Assembly: GCA_027014155.1 (NCBI GenBank)
Contig: JALWEG010000061.1
Span: 1 to 63,921, forward strand
Origin: Aquificaceae bacterium
GTDB lineage: Bacteria; Aquificota; Aquificia; Aquificales; Aquificaceae
Length of the DNA: 63,921 nt
Reading direction: 5' to 3'
Shown here: piece after piece, positions 41,949 through 50,935 of the stretch
Layout: the number at the start of each line of letters is the position of its first letter
How positions within the stretch are numbered: position 1 is the first letter of the stretch
Notes under the pieces: generated by a model
The model's database searches: none
The model's input: only the letters and a program-made list of their open reading frames with translations
What the model was told of the DNA's origin: nothing
Program-made: the position numbers and the translations under genes

Positions 41949-42719
41949 TTATCCTCTTAATACCTTTATAAACTCTTCGGACGTTAAAACTTTATCCAGA
42001 TGGATATAAACTCCACTACCCCAACCCTTAAGATATACCCTATCTGCAGGAATCCCTTTATCGAATTCCCTTAAGAAAAACCTACTCCTATCTTCGGGAG
42101 TGTGCACGATAAGTATGTGCGCTTCCGGTCTTAGGATATCTTCCCTCAGTTCCTTGAGCGAGTAAAACTGCCCCGAGCCTAAATATACCTTCGCTCCCTT
42201 GTGGTCTTGCTTGAAAAAGGTTTTTTCCTCCAAGAAACATCCAGATGCAGGTATAAAGAAATCCATGTCCGTTATGGATACGGATTTTCCCAGATTTTCC
42301 CTAAAGAACCTGCTCAACGGTGTTGCTTGGGAACTACCTCTGGCCGAGGACATTTTAAACTTGCAATCTAATGACTTCAATAGTAATGTTCTGAACTCTG
42401 AATAGCTGTAAGTGGAGATTTCATCTCCCCGCAGGACTTTAATCTTCCTTTTCTCTTCATTCACATAGCAACCCCGTACCCTCTTTTTCATAAAATCCTT
42501 TAGAACGTTGGATATAGCTTTTATAGCATTGCTATGCATTTCTTCTTCGCTTAAGAATTCCTTGAATATAATATACCTGCTGAAGATATTCCCGTTAAAC
42601 TCTTTTCTACACGTAATTACGAAGATGTTTTTCTCGTAATGTATGTTGTTTTTCTTTAAAAAGGGTTCCAATACAGAAGGTCTGCTGCCGAACTTTTCCT
42701 CCTTCACTTCAACGGCCAT
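41949..42719 (-). CDS. Stand-alone PD-(D/E)XK nuclease candidate of the type III R-M operon
   Basis: 256-aa protein without a family name I recognise. Near the C-terminus, SITDMDFFIPASGCFLEEKT carries a PD-(D/E)XK-like pattern: D151/D153, a short loop, then E164-E165-K166, followed by GSGQFYSLKEL (Q184) and a hydrophobic strand HILIVHT. The spacing and the following helix suit a restriction-type nuclease core. It is 4 bp after mod and 5 bp before the helicase gene. Helicase (666 aa) plus this protein (256 aa) equals the length of one normal Res. I infer that the cleavage domain is a separate polypeptide. Confidence 0.6.
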   Translation of the reverse strand: MAVEVKEEKFGSRPSVLEPFLKKNNIHYEKNIFVITCRKEFNGNIFSRYIIFKEFLSEEEMHSNAIKAISNVLKDFMKKRVRGCYVNEEKRKIKVLRGDEISTYSYSEFRTLLLKSLDCKFKMSSARGSSQATPLSRFFRENLGKSVSITDMDFFIPASGCFLEEKTFFKQDHKGAKVYLGSGQFYSLKELREDILRPEAHILIVHTPEDRSRFFLREFDKGIPADRVYLKGWGSGVYIHLDKVLTSEEFIKVLRG

Positions 42720-42723
42720 CTTT

Positions 42724-45213
42724 TCACCTCCACCACAGAGCAGGAGATATATCCCTCAGTTCAACTTTTCCATCGGTGAAAATAACCGTATCCCCGTTTT
42801 CAAACTCTACAAGTTCTTCGGTTATTCTCTTTATCCTGAATCCTCTTAAGCACGATATAGTTTCGGCGAGGTCTATGTCCCTGTTAGGGTACAACTTTTT
42901 AGGATTGAAGTACAGCCTCTTGTTCTCTTCTTCTACACTATAAAGGAGTTTCTCATCAATCGTGAAAAGGTAATCTTCGGGGAAATGCTCCCGTTCCTCT
43001 TTTACATCGTTATATCTTATCACCTTCAGTATTTCTTCATACTGCTCAAGCTCAAAGTACTTAAAGAATCCCCCCGCATTGTCCCCGTTATATTTCTCCT
43101 TGACGTCTTTCTCTTTGCTTATGCCGGTCCTGTCGTAGGCCAATACTTTCTTCATTCTTGGCAGAACTACCGTATAAAAGTGCTCTCCCATCTCAATCCC
43201 CACCCACCTTCTCCTCAACTTATGGGCCACCGCAGTTGTAGTTCCAGAACCGAGGAAGAAGTCCAGTATCAGGTCTCCCTCGTCAGAGGTTGATTCTATA
43301 ACACGCTTGAGAAGTATTTCAGAGTTTTCCGTTGAGAAACCATGACCCTGTGAGTATCCCGGTATATCGGTCCAGTTGGAATCAAGAAGCTCTTCCTCAC
43401 CCGTTAGATACTGTGGCATTCCCTTGACCCTATTTCCGAGCATGTCTATATACTCGGCGTCTTCATTTATCCGTATCCTTCCCTGCCTTTCCAGTTCCAG
43501 GATTCTTTCTTGGACGAAGGTCCAATGCCTTCCTTTGGGAGGGTAGAATACTCTTCCCAGAATAGTTCTTTCCGGAGGTTTCCTTTCTCCGGGAGAGTGC
43601 ATATTCAGCCACTTTTGCTTTTTTTCCCGTTTTTTATAAACCGGATGGAAGGTAAAGTCGTCGGTTTTTGTGTAAAAGAAGAGACTATCGTTTGCGACGT
43701 TGTACCCCTTAACCCCCACAAATATCTTCTTTGTTCTACTTACCACTATCTCATTCCTGAAGTTCTCTTGGCCGAATATCTCGTTTAAGAGCAACCTCAC
43801 GTACATATTCCCGTTGTAGTCGCACCTTACGAAGATACTTCCCTTATCGTTCAATAAATCCCTCCCAAGCCGTATCCTGTTTTCAAGCATGGTTATCCAT
43901 GTAGAATCTTTGTAGTCCACGAGGTAGTGATAGTCCGCATCTTGACCCTTGTTAAAGGGTGGGTCTATGTATATGGTTTGAACCTTTTCTCTGAACTTGG
44001 GCAATACGGTGTTAAGAGCTTGAAAGTTCTCACTCCTTATTAGCCACCCGTCAAGCTCAGCATCAAGATTGTCAAATAGGGAGAGAAGCTTGAGCTCAAG
44101 GTCTTTAAAGTATTTCGTATCTACAGGAAGGAACCTATATTTGGGGTTAACTTTAACCCCTTGCGAGCCGTTGATTAGAACTTCTTCCTTGTTGAAGCTG
44201 TCATCTACTATCTTTAGCTCCTTCCATTCTCTAATTTGGCTCTCTATACCCGGGTGTAAGAGTATGTTCTCTATGATTTCAAGTCCACCTTCTTTTTGCT
44301 CTATTCTGTCCAATGTAATAACGTAATTGGAGTTAAAAACAAAGCGCGGCTTTAGCCATATCTTAAGAAGCTCATTCTCAAAGAGAGCTATCCAGTCTAT
44401 TACTCTGTAAGCTACCTCTTTAAGAGCCTTAAGCTGTTTGATTCTCTCCTCTGTCCATAATGTATCATCTTCATACCCAACTAAACCGTAAACATACTGG
44501 TATATCCACAGGTCAAATTGTTCTTTAAGGAACACCTTTGCGTCTTTACAGATAAAGTAATCAACCTTTTGTTGCTTTTCAAATTCCGCTATAGCCTTTT
44601 TGATTGTATCTTCAGAAGGCAGTTCCTTCGTATATCTATTCAATCCAAGCTTTCTCTTGATTTCCTTTCTTATCTCCCCAATTTTGGTTTCCCTATTGCC
44701 TTCTTTGTAGAGGACTTTAAGTATGAGTTTTCTCTGGTCTTTTAAAAACTCTTGATATTTGTATATCAAAGTTTTCTTTTCGTTGCCTTTTTTATATTCT
44801 AAGGAAGACACATCAAAGGATACCTTGAACCCATCTACCTCTATCTCCATACTCCTTAAAATCCTGTCCGATTTGATGTAGTAATGCCTGGAAGTTTTCC
44901 AATAAAGCTTCACATCTCCTTCACCATAGATGCGGTCAAAGACGCTTGAGTAGTAAGGTGTCAATCCCACAAGAGGCGTTCCGGTCTCATTCATATATTT
45001 GTGAAAAAAATCATAAAGTTTATCAAGAAGCTCATCCCTGAACCCGGGGAACTCGGAGGTTTTACTCTCTATCAGGCCTTCAAGCTCTGGTTTTACCCTT
45101 TTATTGAAGAACCTACTCTTTACCTTTAAAAGGTTTACGTATCCTCCTTCTCCTTCAATCTTTTCTCCAACGAAGACATCTTCCAGGACCTCAAAAAATT
45201 TGTGCCTTCCCAT
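42724..45213 (-). CDS. Type III restriction-modification methyltransferase (Mod)
   Basis: 829-aa beta-class N6-adenine DNA methyltransferase; recognises the target and methylates it. Catalytic motif IV TIYIDPPFNKGQD at about 417-420 precedes the SAM motif ILDFFLGSGTTTAVA at about 653-660, the beta-class order. About 400 residues precede the catalytic core, far more than in EcoP15I-like Mod (motif IV near residue 120), as in a longer Mod subgroup. The segment between the motifs presumably includes target recognition. First gene of the mod-nuclease-helicase operon, AT-rich relative to flanks. Confidence 0.9.
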   Translation of the reverse strand: MGRHKFFEVLEDVFVGEKIEGEGGYVNLLKVKSRFFNKRVKPELEGLIESKTSEFPGFRDELLDKLYDFFHKYMNETGTPLVGLTPYYSSVFDRIYGEGDVKLYWKTSRHYYIKSDRILRSMEIEVDGFKVSFDVSSLEYKKGNEKKTLIYKYQEFLKDQRKLILKVLYKEGNRETKIGEIRKEIKRKLGLNRYTKELPSEDTIKKAIAEFEKQQKVDYFICKDAKVFLKEQFDLWIYQYVYGLVGYEDDTLWTEERIKQLKALKEVAYRVIDWIALFENELLKIWLKPRFVFNSNYVITLDRIEQKEGGLEIIENILLHPGIESQIREWKELKIVDDSFNKEEVLINGSQGVKVNPKYRFLPVDTKYFKDLELKLLSLFDNLDAELDGWLIRSENFQALNTVLPKFREKVQTIYIDPPFNKGQDADYHYLVDYKDSTWITMLENRIRLGRDLLNDKGSIFVRCDYNGNMYVRLLLNEIFGQENFRNEIVVSRTKKIFVGVKGYNVANDSLFFYTKTDDFTFHPVYKKREKKQKWLNMHSPGERKPPERTILGRVFYPPKGRHWTFVQERILELERQGRIRINEDAEYIDMLGNRVKGMPQYLTGEEELLDSNWTDIPGYSQGHGFSTENSEILLKRVIESTSDEGDLILDFFLGSGTTTAVAHKLRRRWVGIEMGEHFYTVVLPRMKKVLAYDRTGISKEKDVKEKYNGDNAGGFFKYFELEQYEEILKVIRYNDVKEEREHFPEDYLFTIDEKLLYSVEEENKRLYFNPKKLYPNRDIDLAETISCLRGFRIKRITEELVEFENGDTVIFTDGKVELRDISPALWWR

Positions 45214-45272
45214 GTATGAAATGATAACCGTGAACCTTTATCCCTTACAAAGGGAGCTTTCGGTAAGGATTA

Positions 45273-46229
45273 CTACGCGAACTTTACGAAAACCGTATAA
45301 AAGCTTTTATTGAACCTTTTGTAGAACCTGCCTCCTTCGGTCTCTAAGAGGTATCTGGCTAAGGTCTCTCCCAGTCCGCTGCCTTTGGAAAGGGGGCCTA
45401 TGTCGTTCCTGATTATTAAGGTGGCTCCTTCTTTTGAGCACAGCTTCACGTGAACGAAGCTCTTAGAGTAAAAGAAGGCATTCTCTATCAGTGGAAAGAG
45501 CATATTTTCAAGCTTTACTCTGTTTGTATAGACATATACCTCCCTACCGCTCAGAAGCACCCTCTTTCTTCTACCGGTTTCCTCAAGGGTTCCGAGTATC
45601 TCCTTGACGACCTCAAGCAGGTTGATGCGCTCTTTCCTCTCTTCCAAAGTGCTCAGCCTTTTAAGAGCTTTGGTGGTGTTCTTTAGGTCTTTTTCCATCA
45701 TGGAGTGGGCAGATACAAGCCTGTTTAGGTATGGATTCTCCCCGTAGGTGTCCTTTAACATCTGCAGATTTAGCTTTTGCGTGGACAGGAAGTTCCCCAT
45801 CTTGTGAGAGAGGCTCAGGGTTATGACCTCAAAGAGCCTCTCAAACTCCCTCTTTTTCTTTATATACCTGATTATGGATAGGTAAAGTATGTAGTTCAAA
45901 GAGAGCACCAGAGCTATCTCCCAGAGGAAGAGCAGGGATATGAACCTCAGCAGCTTGTCTTTGATGTAGTCCTCTTTGACCAGAACGAACTTACCTCCGG
46001 TTGTGCCCACCTCTACGAATCCCTCGGCTTTTTTGTCCGAGACCTTGATGTAATCCGGGAATCTGTAGGACTTTATGAAGGCGCTCAGGTTTCTGTGCAT
46101 GACTCCTTCTCTGTAGAGGCTTTCCTCCAGCAGGACTTTGTAAAAGAGCAGAGAGACCAGATTTATTGCGGAGAAGCCTATCACGAGGATTGAGGTGAAG
46201 ACCAGCATAATCTTGGTTTCAAACTTCAT
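45273..46229 (-). CDS. Membrane sensor histidine kinase (orphan)
   Basis: 318 aa. Two transmembrane helices (IMLVFTSILVIGFSAINLVS and LLFLWEIALVLSLNYILYLS) flank a small extracytoplasmic sensor of about 75 residues. The H-box is SLSHKMGNFLSTQKL. The ATPase part has an N-box PLIENAFFYS and a G-box KGSGLGETLARYL. It is compact, and the H-box Met-Gly replaces the usual E-F/L-R, so phosphotransfer may be unusual. No response regulator is adjacent. It is divergent from the small secreted protein and PilY1 genes, with a direct-repeat box between. Confidence 0.8.
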   Translation of the reverse strand: MKFETKIMLVFTSILVIGFSAINLVSLLFYKVLLEESLYREGVMHRNLSAFIKSYRFPDYIKVSDKKAEGFVEVGTTGGKFVLVKEDYIKDKLLRFISLLFLWEIALVLSLNYILYLSIIRYIKKKREFERLFEVITLSLSHKMGNFLSTQKLNLQMLKDTYGENPYLNRLVSAHSMMEKDLKNTTKALKRLSTLEERKERINLLEVVKEILGTLEETGRRKRVLLSGREVYVYTNRVKLENMLFPLIENAFFYSKSFVHVKLCSKEGATLIIRNDIGPLSKGSGLGETLARYLLETEGGRFYKRFNKSFYTVFVKFA

Positions 46230-46238
46230 TTGGGTATA

Positions 46239-46260
46239 TTTTCACAAAATTTTCACGAAA
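46239..46260 (+). promoter_or_regulatory. Tandem 11-bp direct repeat, OmpR/PhoB-type box
   Basis: TTTTCACAAAA directly followed by TTTTCACGAAA, one mismatch, period 11 bp. This is the arrangement bound by dimers of winged-helix response regulators. It lies between the divergent histidine kinase gene and the pilus operon, just upstream of a TATAGT-like -10 (about 46275). Confidence 0.5.
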
Positions 46261-46306
46261 GGGGATTAAGGTATATAGTGAAGCGTAAGTAAGAGGGGGT
46301 TGTGAT

Positions 46307-46630
46307 ATGAGGAGTGCGATTTTGGTGGCAGCTTTGGCCTTTATAGGAACGGGGGTTGCCTTTCCCGGTGAGATTAAAGTGGAGAGCTTTTTCCCTTGCA
46401 AGTACGAGGAGTTTGTCTCTTCTGACTTGGCCGAGAGCTTTCACTATCACGAGGGAGAAGTGGTAAAGGTGGAAAACGGATACTCTTACGTGGGAACCTA
46501 TGAAAATGGGAAACCTTTTACAATTTTGCTGAAGAATATGTGTCCTAAAAAACCGTGTCTGAAAGAGGGGGATTACGTAAGACTGTTTATAGACCCGAAA
46601 ACCGGAAGAGCCTGTGTTGTGCGTAAGTAG
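46307..46630 (+). CDS. Small secreted protein, unknown function
   Basis: 107 aa with signal peptide MRSAILVAALAFIGTGVAFP. The mature part is beta-rich (GEVVKVENGYSYVGTYENGK) and has four Cys (FFPCKYEE, NMCPKKPCLKEG, RACVVRK) that could form two disulfides. It resembles small OB-fold periplasmic proteins in general outline only. It lies 12 bp before pilY1 and is probably the first gene of the pilus operon. Confidence 0.6.
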   Translation: MRSAILVAALAFIGTGVAFPGEIKVESFFPCKYEEFVSSDLAESFHYHEGEVVKVENGYSYVGTYENGKPFTILLKNMCPKKPCLKEGDYVRLFIDPKTGRACVVRK

Positions 46631-46642
46631 GAGGTATTAGCC

Positions 46643-49600
46643 ATGAGACATTTGAGCTTGTTGATAACGACCTTTGTTTTGATAAGCTTTAACCTATTCG
46701 GTGCTCCGCCTGAGAATCTCAATGAGGCAAGAGATGCTTACTGCGTGATTCCACCTTTCTTACAGAAAGACACCTACGCCAACGTTATGCTCGTTATTGA
46801 CTCCAGCGGAAGTATGAAAAGCGATGCTTATAAGGGAAGTTATAATAAAAATAAGATATACAAAGGTATATTCAAGCATGACGCCTACTACGCATGCTGG
46901 AATGCGTCTCATGGCTATTACTACAATTATCAAACTTCGTGCCAACCCAGCTGGTTTGATACAAAGTACTGGAAAATCGTAAAGAGTAATGTGTCAAAGC
47001 CTTATAAGAAGTACAAGAAGGTGTCAGGCGTATGGGCAACAAGCGGCAACTATCTGAACTACCTGCGAATGAAGCGGGTAGATGTTATAAGGTGGGTCTT
47101 AACCGGAGGGTATGTTGAGACGGTAAGCAGGCCGCACGGTGGTTCCGCTAAGGTTGTTAGGTTCTATTACGGACAGGCCATATACTACAAGGATGTGACC
47201 AGTTATAACCCGGAGACCGACCAGGTGGAAGGTATTTTACAGAAAATCCAGAGGCTAAAGAAGAGGCCGAGGATAGGAGCTTACTTCTTCCAAAATTCGT
47301 CCATAACTAAAAGGGTTAAACCCGACTACGACTACGACTCACTGATATATGCCATCAACACGAAAAGCATGTACGGTGCTACCCCTACAAAGTATGCTCT
47401 TAAGGATACTAAGAGGTATTTCTCAAGGGAAAATGGCTCGCATGGTGGCTTTCCTATAAATAGCTCCACCGACCCGTATAAGTTTGAGATAGACAGCGGT
47501 GTAGTAACGGTGTCCTGTGCTAAAAACTTCGCCATTTTGCTTACTGACGGAGAATGGAATACCGGAGGAGACCCTATTGGAGAAGCGTATAACATGTGGA
47601 AGGGTGGAACTGCGGACTTGGTCAGTTCGTTGAATGGAAATCAGAACGCAAAACTGTACTCAATAGCGCTGTTCTTAGATGATGGACCGGGAAAGAACGC
47701 GGTTCAACACTTAGCCATATTCGGCGGATACGAGAACAGGGACAGCAGTGAGTGGCCGTGCGCTTACAGCGGATTGGTGTATTCCAAAGATCCTATACAA
47801 GATATAACAAAACCAACTTATGCTTCTTGTAGAGAGGAGTGGGATGCGGATTATGACGCTTTGCCGGATACGTTCGCTTCCGGAGAGGACCCAGAGAAGG
47901 TTAAAAACGCTTTAGAGAAGGTGTTTAGAAAAATCCTTGATGAGGTGGCATCTGGCAGTTCGGTGTCTATGCTATCTGAGAAGGATAAGGCCGGTGCATT
48001 GTTGACGCAGGCGGTATTCTATCCGCAGAAGACCTTTGCAGACGGCTCAAACGAATACAGGGTAAAGTGGATTGGGGAGCTCTTCTCTTACTGGTTCCTG
48101 AACACTGTTAAAGCACAGAACATCAGAGAGGACACAAACGCAGATAAGAAGCTCGGGATATTGGACGATAAGATACTGCAGTTTAAGATAAGCGGCACTA
48201 CGGGTAAGCTCAGGATAGATATATGCGCCTCTGACAGCGACGGAAAGCCAACCTCCAGCTGCTCCTTTACGGATAAGCTTGAGGACTTGAAATATCTGTG
48301 GGAGGCCGGAGAGGAGCTTAAGAATAGAAGTCCCTCGGATAGAACTCTCTATACTGTAGGCCAGGATAACACCTTGGTGGAGTTCAACACGGCTAACCTA
48401 TCCCAAATACAGCATTTCTTGGGTACGGATTCCGATTTCTTCCCCAATTGTCTTGTAAAGAGCGGGGGACAGATAGACTACATATCTCTGATAAACTACG
48501 TAAAAGGACAGGATATAAGCGGATGTAGAAGCAGGGTTGTGGATAACAGCGGAAATACGTGGAAGCTCGGAGACATAATATACTCAACGCCGAGGCTCGT
48601 AAAGTACAACGATTACTCGGTGGTGTTTACCGCTTCCAATGACGGAATACTGCACGCCTTCAAGGTTGGGAAGCTGGAGAAGCCTTCCTCCAAGGACTAT
48701 CTTGCCGAACTTACCGGGACGAATTTGGGTAAAGAGCTTTGGGGCTTTATCCCCAAAAACGCACTGCCGTATCTTAGGTTCCTCGCCGACCCCGAATACT
48801 GCCACCTCTACATACACGACCTGAGTCCCTTCATATTTAAAGCGGATTACGACAACGACGGAACCGAAGAGCTTGTTCTAATAGGCGGTATGAGGTTGGG
48901 TGGAGGATGTATAAACTCCTCAACCGTAAATCCGCCAAAGGATACCTGTCCTAACCTGGGTGAATGCTTCGGGTTGTCCGCATACTACGCTCTTGATATA
49001 ACCAATCCCACATCTCCCCAGTTTCTCTGGGAGTTTACCGATAAAGACCTCGGGTTTTCCTTCTCCGGACCCGCTATAGTGAAAAGGCAATCGTTGGGAG
49101 ATTGGAACTATTTCGTGATTTTCGCTTCTGGACCCACCGACCATAAAGGATTTTCCAATCAGAAGTTGCACATATTCGTCTTGAACCTTGCCGATGGGAA
49201 CGTTGTCCTTAAGAAGGATATGGGAAGCGAGTTTAGGAATAGCTTTGGAGGCAGATTGTTTACCGAGGGCCTTGATGTGAACGGAGACGGACAGACGGAC
49301 TTTGTCTTCTTGGGCTACACAGGTAGGCAGAGTGATTCCTCTCCGTGGCACGGCGGTGTGATTAAAATATGGACCGGCGATTCCGACCCCAATAACTGGG
49401 AGTTCAACCCCAACCTGCTCAATCTGGCTAAAGAACCTATAACGACGAAGGTAAAGACCGCTCAGTGCTTCGGTAGATGGTATCTCTTCTTTGGTACGGG
49501 ACGATACTTCTTTAAAGAGGACGTAGGAAATACGACTAACTATCTCTACGGTGTTCCCTTCCAATGCGATGAAAACAACAACTGCTCTACCGCGACTGTA

Positions 49601-50068
49601 AACCAGGCTCACAGTGCAGGCTCGGTTCCTTGCAACAAAGTCGGTACTATGTCTCAAGGTGCTTGGAAGATACAGCTTGATGGTAGTACAAGCTCCTACT
49701 TCCCCGAGAGAAATATATCAGACCCCTCTTCCTTGGGAGATATAGCCTTCTTCGTGACGTCTCAACCTACGGCCGACGTTTGTGGGTACGGAGGTAGGAG
49801 CAGAGCGTGGGCTCTCAACTGTGCTCTGGGTGAGGCAGTCTCTTCCACGAGGTGTCCCGCCTATACGGTGCAGAACAACGACGTAATTTACATAGTCCAG
49901 CGCACGGGTGGTGATATAACGAGTTATAAGGGTTCGGATTTCACCGAAGAAGGCGGTCGGGCAACCGAGTATTCACAAGGCCTGGCTCCCGAAGAGGGCG
50001 GAATACCTGCGCAGCCTTCAAGCGCCTTGACTAAGAAAGGCACTATACTATTATGGATAGAGAAATGA
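46643..50068 (+). CDS. pilY1: PilY1-like type IV pilus tip adhesin
   Basis: 1141-aa exported protein, signal peptide MRHLSLLITTFVLISFNLFG. The N-terminal von Willebrand A domain has the MIDAS VMLVIDSSGSMKSD and ILLTDGEWN. The C-terminal PilY1 beta-propeller begins GDIIYSTPRLVKYN and includes FTASNDGILHAFK, KELWGFIPKNALPYL and LVLIGGMRLGGG. Two calcium-loop motifs, DYDNDGTEEL and DVNGDGQTDF, are present. Cys-rich throughout, suggesting disulfides. Followed by four minor pilin genes, the classical fimU-pilV-pilW-pilX-pilY1 set in altered order. Confidence 0.93.
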   Translation: MRHLSLLITTFVLISFNLFGAPPENLNEARDAYCVIPPFLQKDTYANVMLVIDSSGSMKSDAYKGSYNKNKIYKGIFKHDAYYACWNASHGYYYNYQTSCQPSWFDTKYWKIVKSNVSKPYKKYKKVSGVWATSGNYLNYLRMKRVDVIRWVLTGGYVETVSRPHGGSAKVVRFYYGQAIYYKDVTSYNPETDQVEGILQKIQRLKKRPRIGAYFFQNSSITKRVKPDYDYDSLIYAINTKSMYGATPTKYALKDTKRYFSRENGSHGGFPINSSTDPYKFEIDSGVVTVSCAKNFAILLTDGEWNTGGDPIGEAYNMWKGGTADLVSSLNGNQNAKLYSIALFLDDGPGKNAVQHLAIFGGYENRDSSEWPCAYSGLVYSKDPIQDITKPTYASCREEWDADYDALPDTFASGEDPEKVKNALEKVFRKILDEVASGSSVSMLSEKDKAGALLTQAVFYPQKTFADGSNEYRVKWIGELFSYWFLNTVKAQNIREDTNADKKLGILDDKILQFKISGTTGKLRIDICASDSDGKPTSSCSFTDKLEDLKYLWEAGEELKNRSPSDRTLYTVGQDNTLVEFNTANLSQIQHFLGTDSDFFPNCLVKSGGQIDYISLINYVKGQDISGCRSRVVDNSGNTWKLGDIIYSTPRLVKYNDYSVVFTASNDGILHAFKVGKLEKPSSKDYLAELTGTNLGKELWGFIPKNALPYLRFLADPEYCHLYIHDLSPFIFKADYDNDGTEELVLIGGMRLGGGCINSSTVNPPKDTCPNLGECFGLSAYYALDITNPTSPQFLWEFTDKDLGFSFSGPAIVKRQSLGDWNYFVIFASGPTDHKGFSNQKLHIFVLNLADGNVVLKKDMGSEFRNSFGGRLFTEGLDVNGDGQTDFVFLGYTGRQSDSSPWHGGVIKIWTGDSDPNNWEFNPNLLNLAKEPITTKVKTAQCFGRWYLFFGTGRYFFKEDVGNTTNYLYGVPFQCDENNNCSTATVNQAHSAGSVPCNKVGTMSQGAWKIQLDGSTSSYFPERNISDPSSLGDIAFFVTSQPTADVCGYGGRSRAWALNCALGEAVSSTRCPAYTVQNNDVIYIVQRTGGDITSYKGSDFTEEGGRATEYSQGLAPEEGGIPAQPSSALTKKGTILLWIEK

Positions 50069-50523
50069 GGGGGTTCAGCTTGATAGAGCTTCTGGTGGTG
50101 TTTGCGATAATAGCCATCTTGATAGGCTCCGTTTTTACCGTAAGAAACAGGGTGGAAACTTACAGGATAGAGTCAGATGCGCGGAGCATACACGGACTCT
50201 TGCAAAGATACAGGGCGGTTGCCTTCAGCGAGAAGAGAGAGTTCTACGTCCGGTTTGATGACTGCACCGGCTCGGCCGTATCTTCCGGCTCCGAGCTGTG
50301 TATCTGTGAGGTGGGTACCGGCAATACGGAAAAGTGCATAGAGCTGTACCGCCAATGGAACTGGAAAGATGCTTCTTCCGAGATAACCATATCCGATAGG
50401 GGAACGGCGACGCAAAACTCTTTGTATTATGACTCGGAAGCCAAACTTGACTGCGTCGCCGTCAGCCTCACGAGAGTCAGGTTAGGTAAGTGGGATGGCA
50501 ATGATACATGTGAAGTTAGGTAA
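50065..50523 (+). CDS. GspH/FimT-type minor pseudopilin
   Basis: 152 aa from ATG 50065, giving the short leader MRG before FSLIELLVVFAIIAILIGSV, the prepilin N-terminus with Glu5. An ATG at 50053 is possible, but 50065 makes the usual ATGA junction with pilY1. The globular part (SDARSIHGLLQRYRAVAFSE) matches the GspH/FimU group, which starts minor pilin complexes. Two Cys pairs are visible. Confidence 0.88.
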   Translation: MRGFSLIELLVVFAIIAILIGSVFTVRNRVETYRIESDARSIHGLLQRYRAVAFSEKREFYVRFDDCTGSAVSSGSELCICEVGTGNTEKCIELYRQWNWKDASSEITISDRGTATQNSLYYDSEAKLDCVAVSLTRVRLGKWDGNDTCEVR

Positions 50524-50932
50524 TAAAGGCTTCACGCTTGTAGAAGTGCTGGTTGCCATGATTGTGTTCTCACTTACGTTGATACTCATACTGCAGGGCT
50601 ATCTGTTCGCCTACAGATTGAACCTTCAGAGCTTGATTAAGAACGAGGCTGTGAAGATAGCGCAGGAGGAGATAGAGAAGCTCAGGAATTTACCCTTCAG
50701 CAGTATAAGCTCAAGGTGCGGAGCTACGTGCGACCCCAACTCTACGGGTACGAACTGTAAAGTCAGCAGAAAGATAAGGAACGTCAACGTTAACTTTGGA
50801 CTCAGGATTAACGTGGTGAGTGATACCAATTTCAAGACCGTAACGGTTGAGGTGTGCACCGATAGAAAGGCGGTGGGAGGCAAGAACATATCCTACAGCT
50901 TTACCAGCATAATAGCTAGGAGGGGGACTTAG
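50495..50932 (+). CDS. PilV-like minor pilin
   Basis: 145 aa. Leader MAMIHVKLGNKG then FTLVEVLVAMIVFSLTLILI, a type IV prepilin helix with Glu5. VKIAQEEIEKLRNLPF follows, as in PilV/GspI-type proteins. It overlaps the preceding pilin gene by 29 bp; the ATG at 50501 is an alternative start. Four Cys in the globular domain. Confidence 0.85.
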   Translation: MAMIHVKLGNKGFTLVEVLVAMIVFSLTLILILQGYLFAYRLNLQSLIKNEAVKIAQEEIEKLRNLPFSSISSRCGATCDPNSTGTNCKVSRKIRNVNVNFGLRINVVSDTNFKTVTVEVCTDRKAVGGKNISYSFTSIIARRGT

Positions 50933-50935
50933 GCC

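Noticed and set aside
48920-49657. 245-codon minus-strand frame inside pilY1
   Set aside because: Antisense shadow of the PilY1 beta-propeller coding region.
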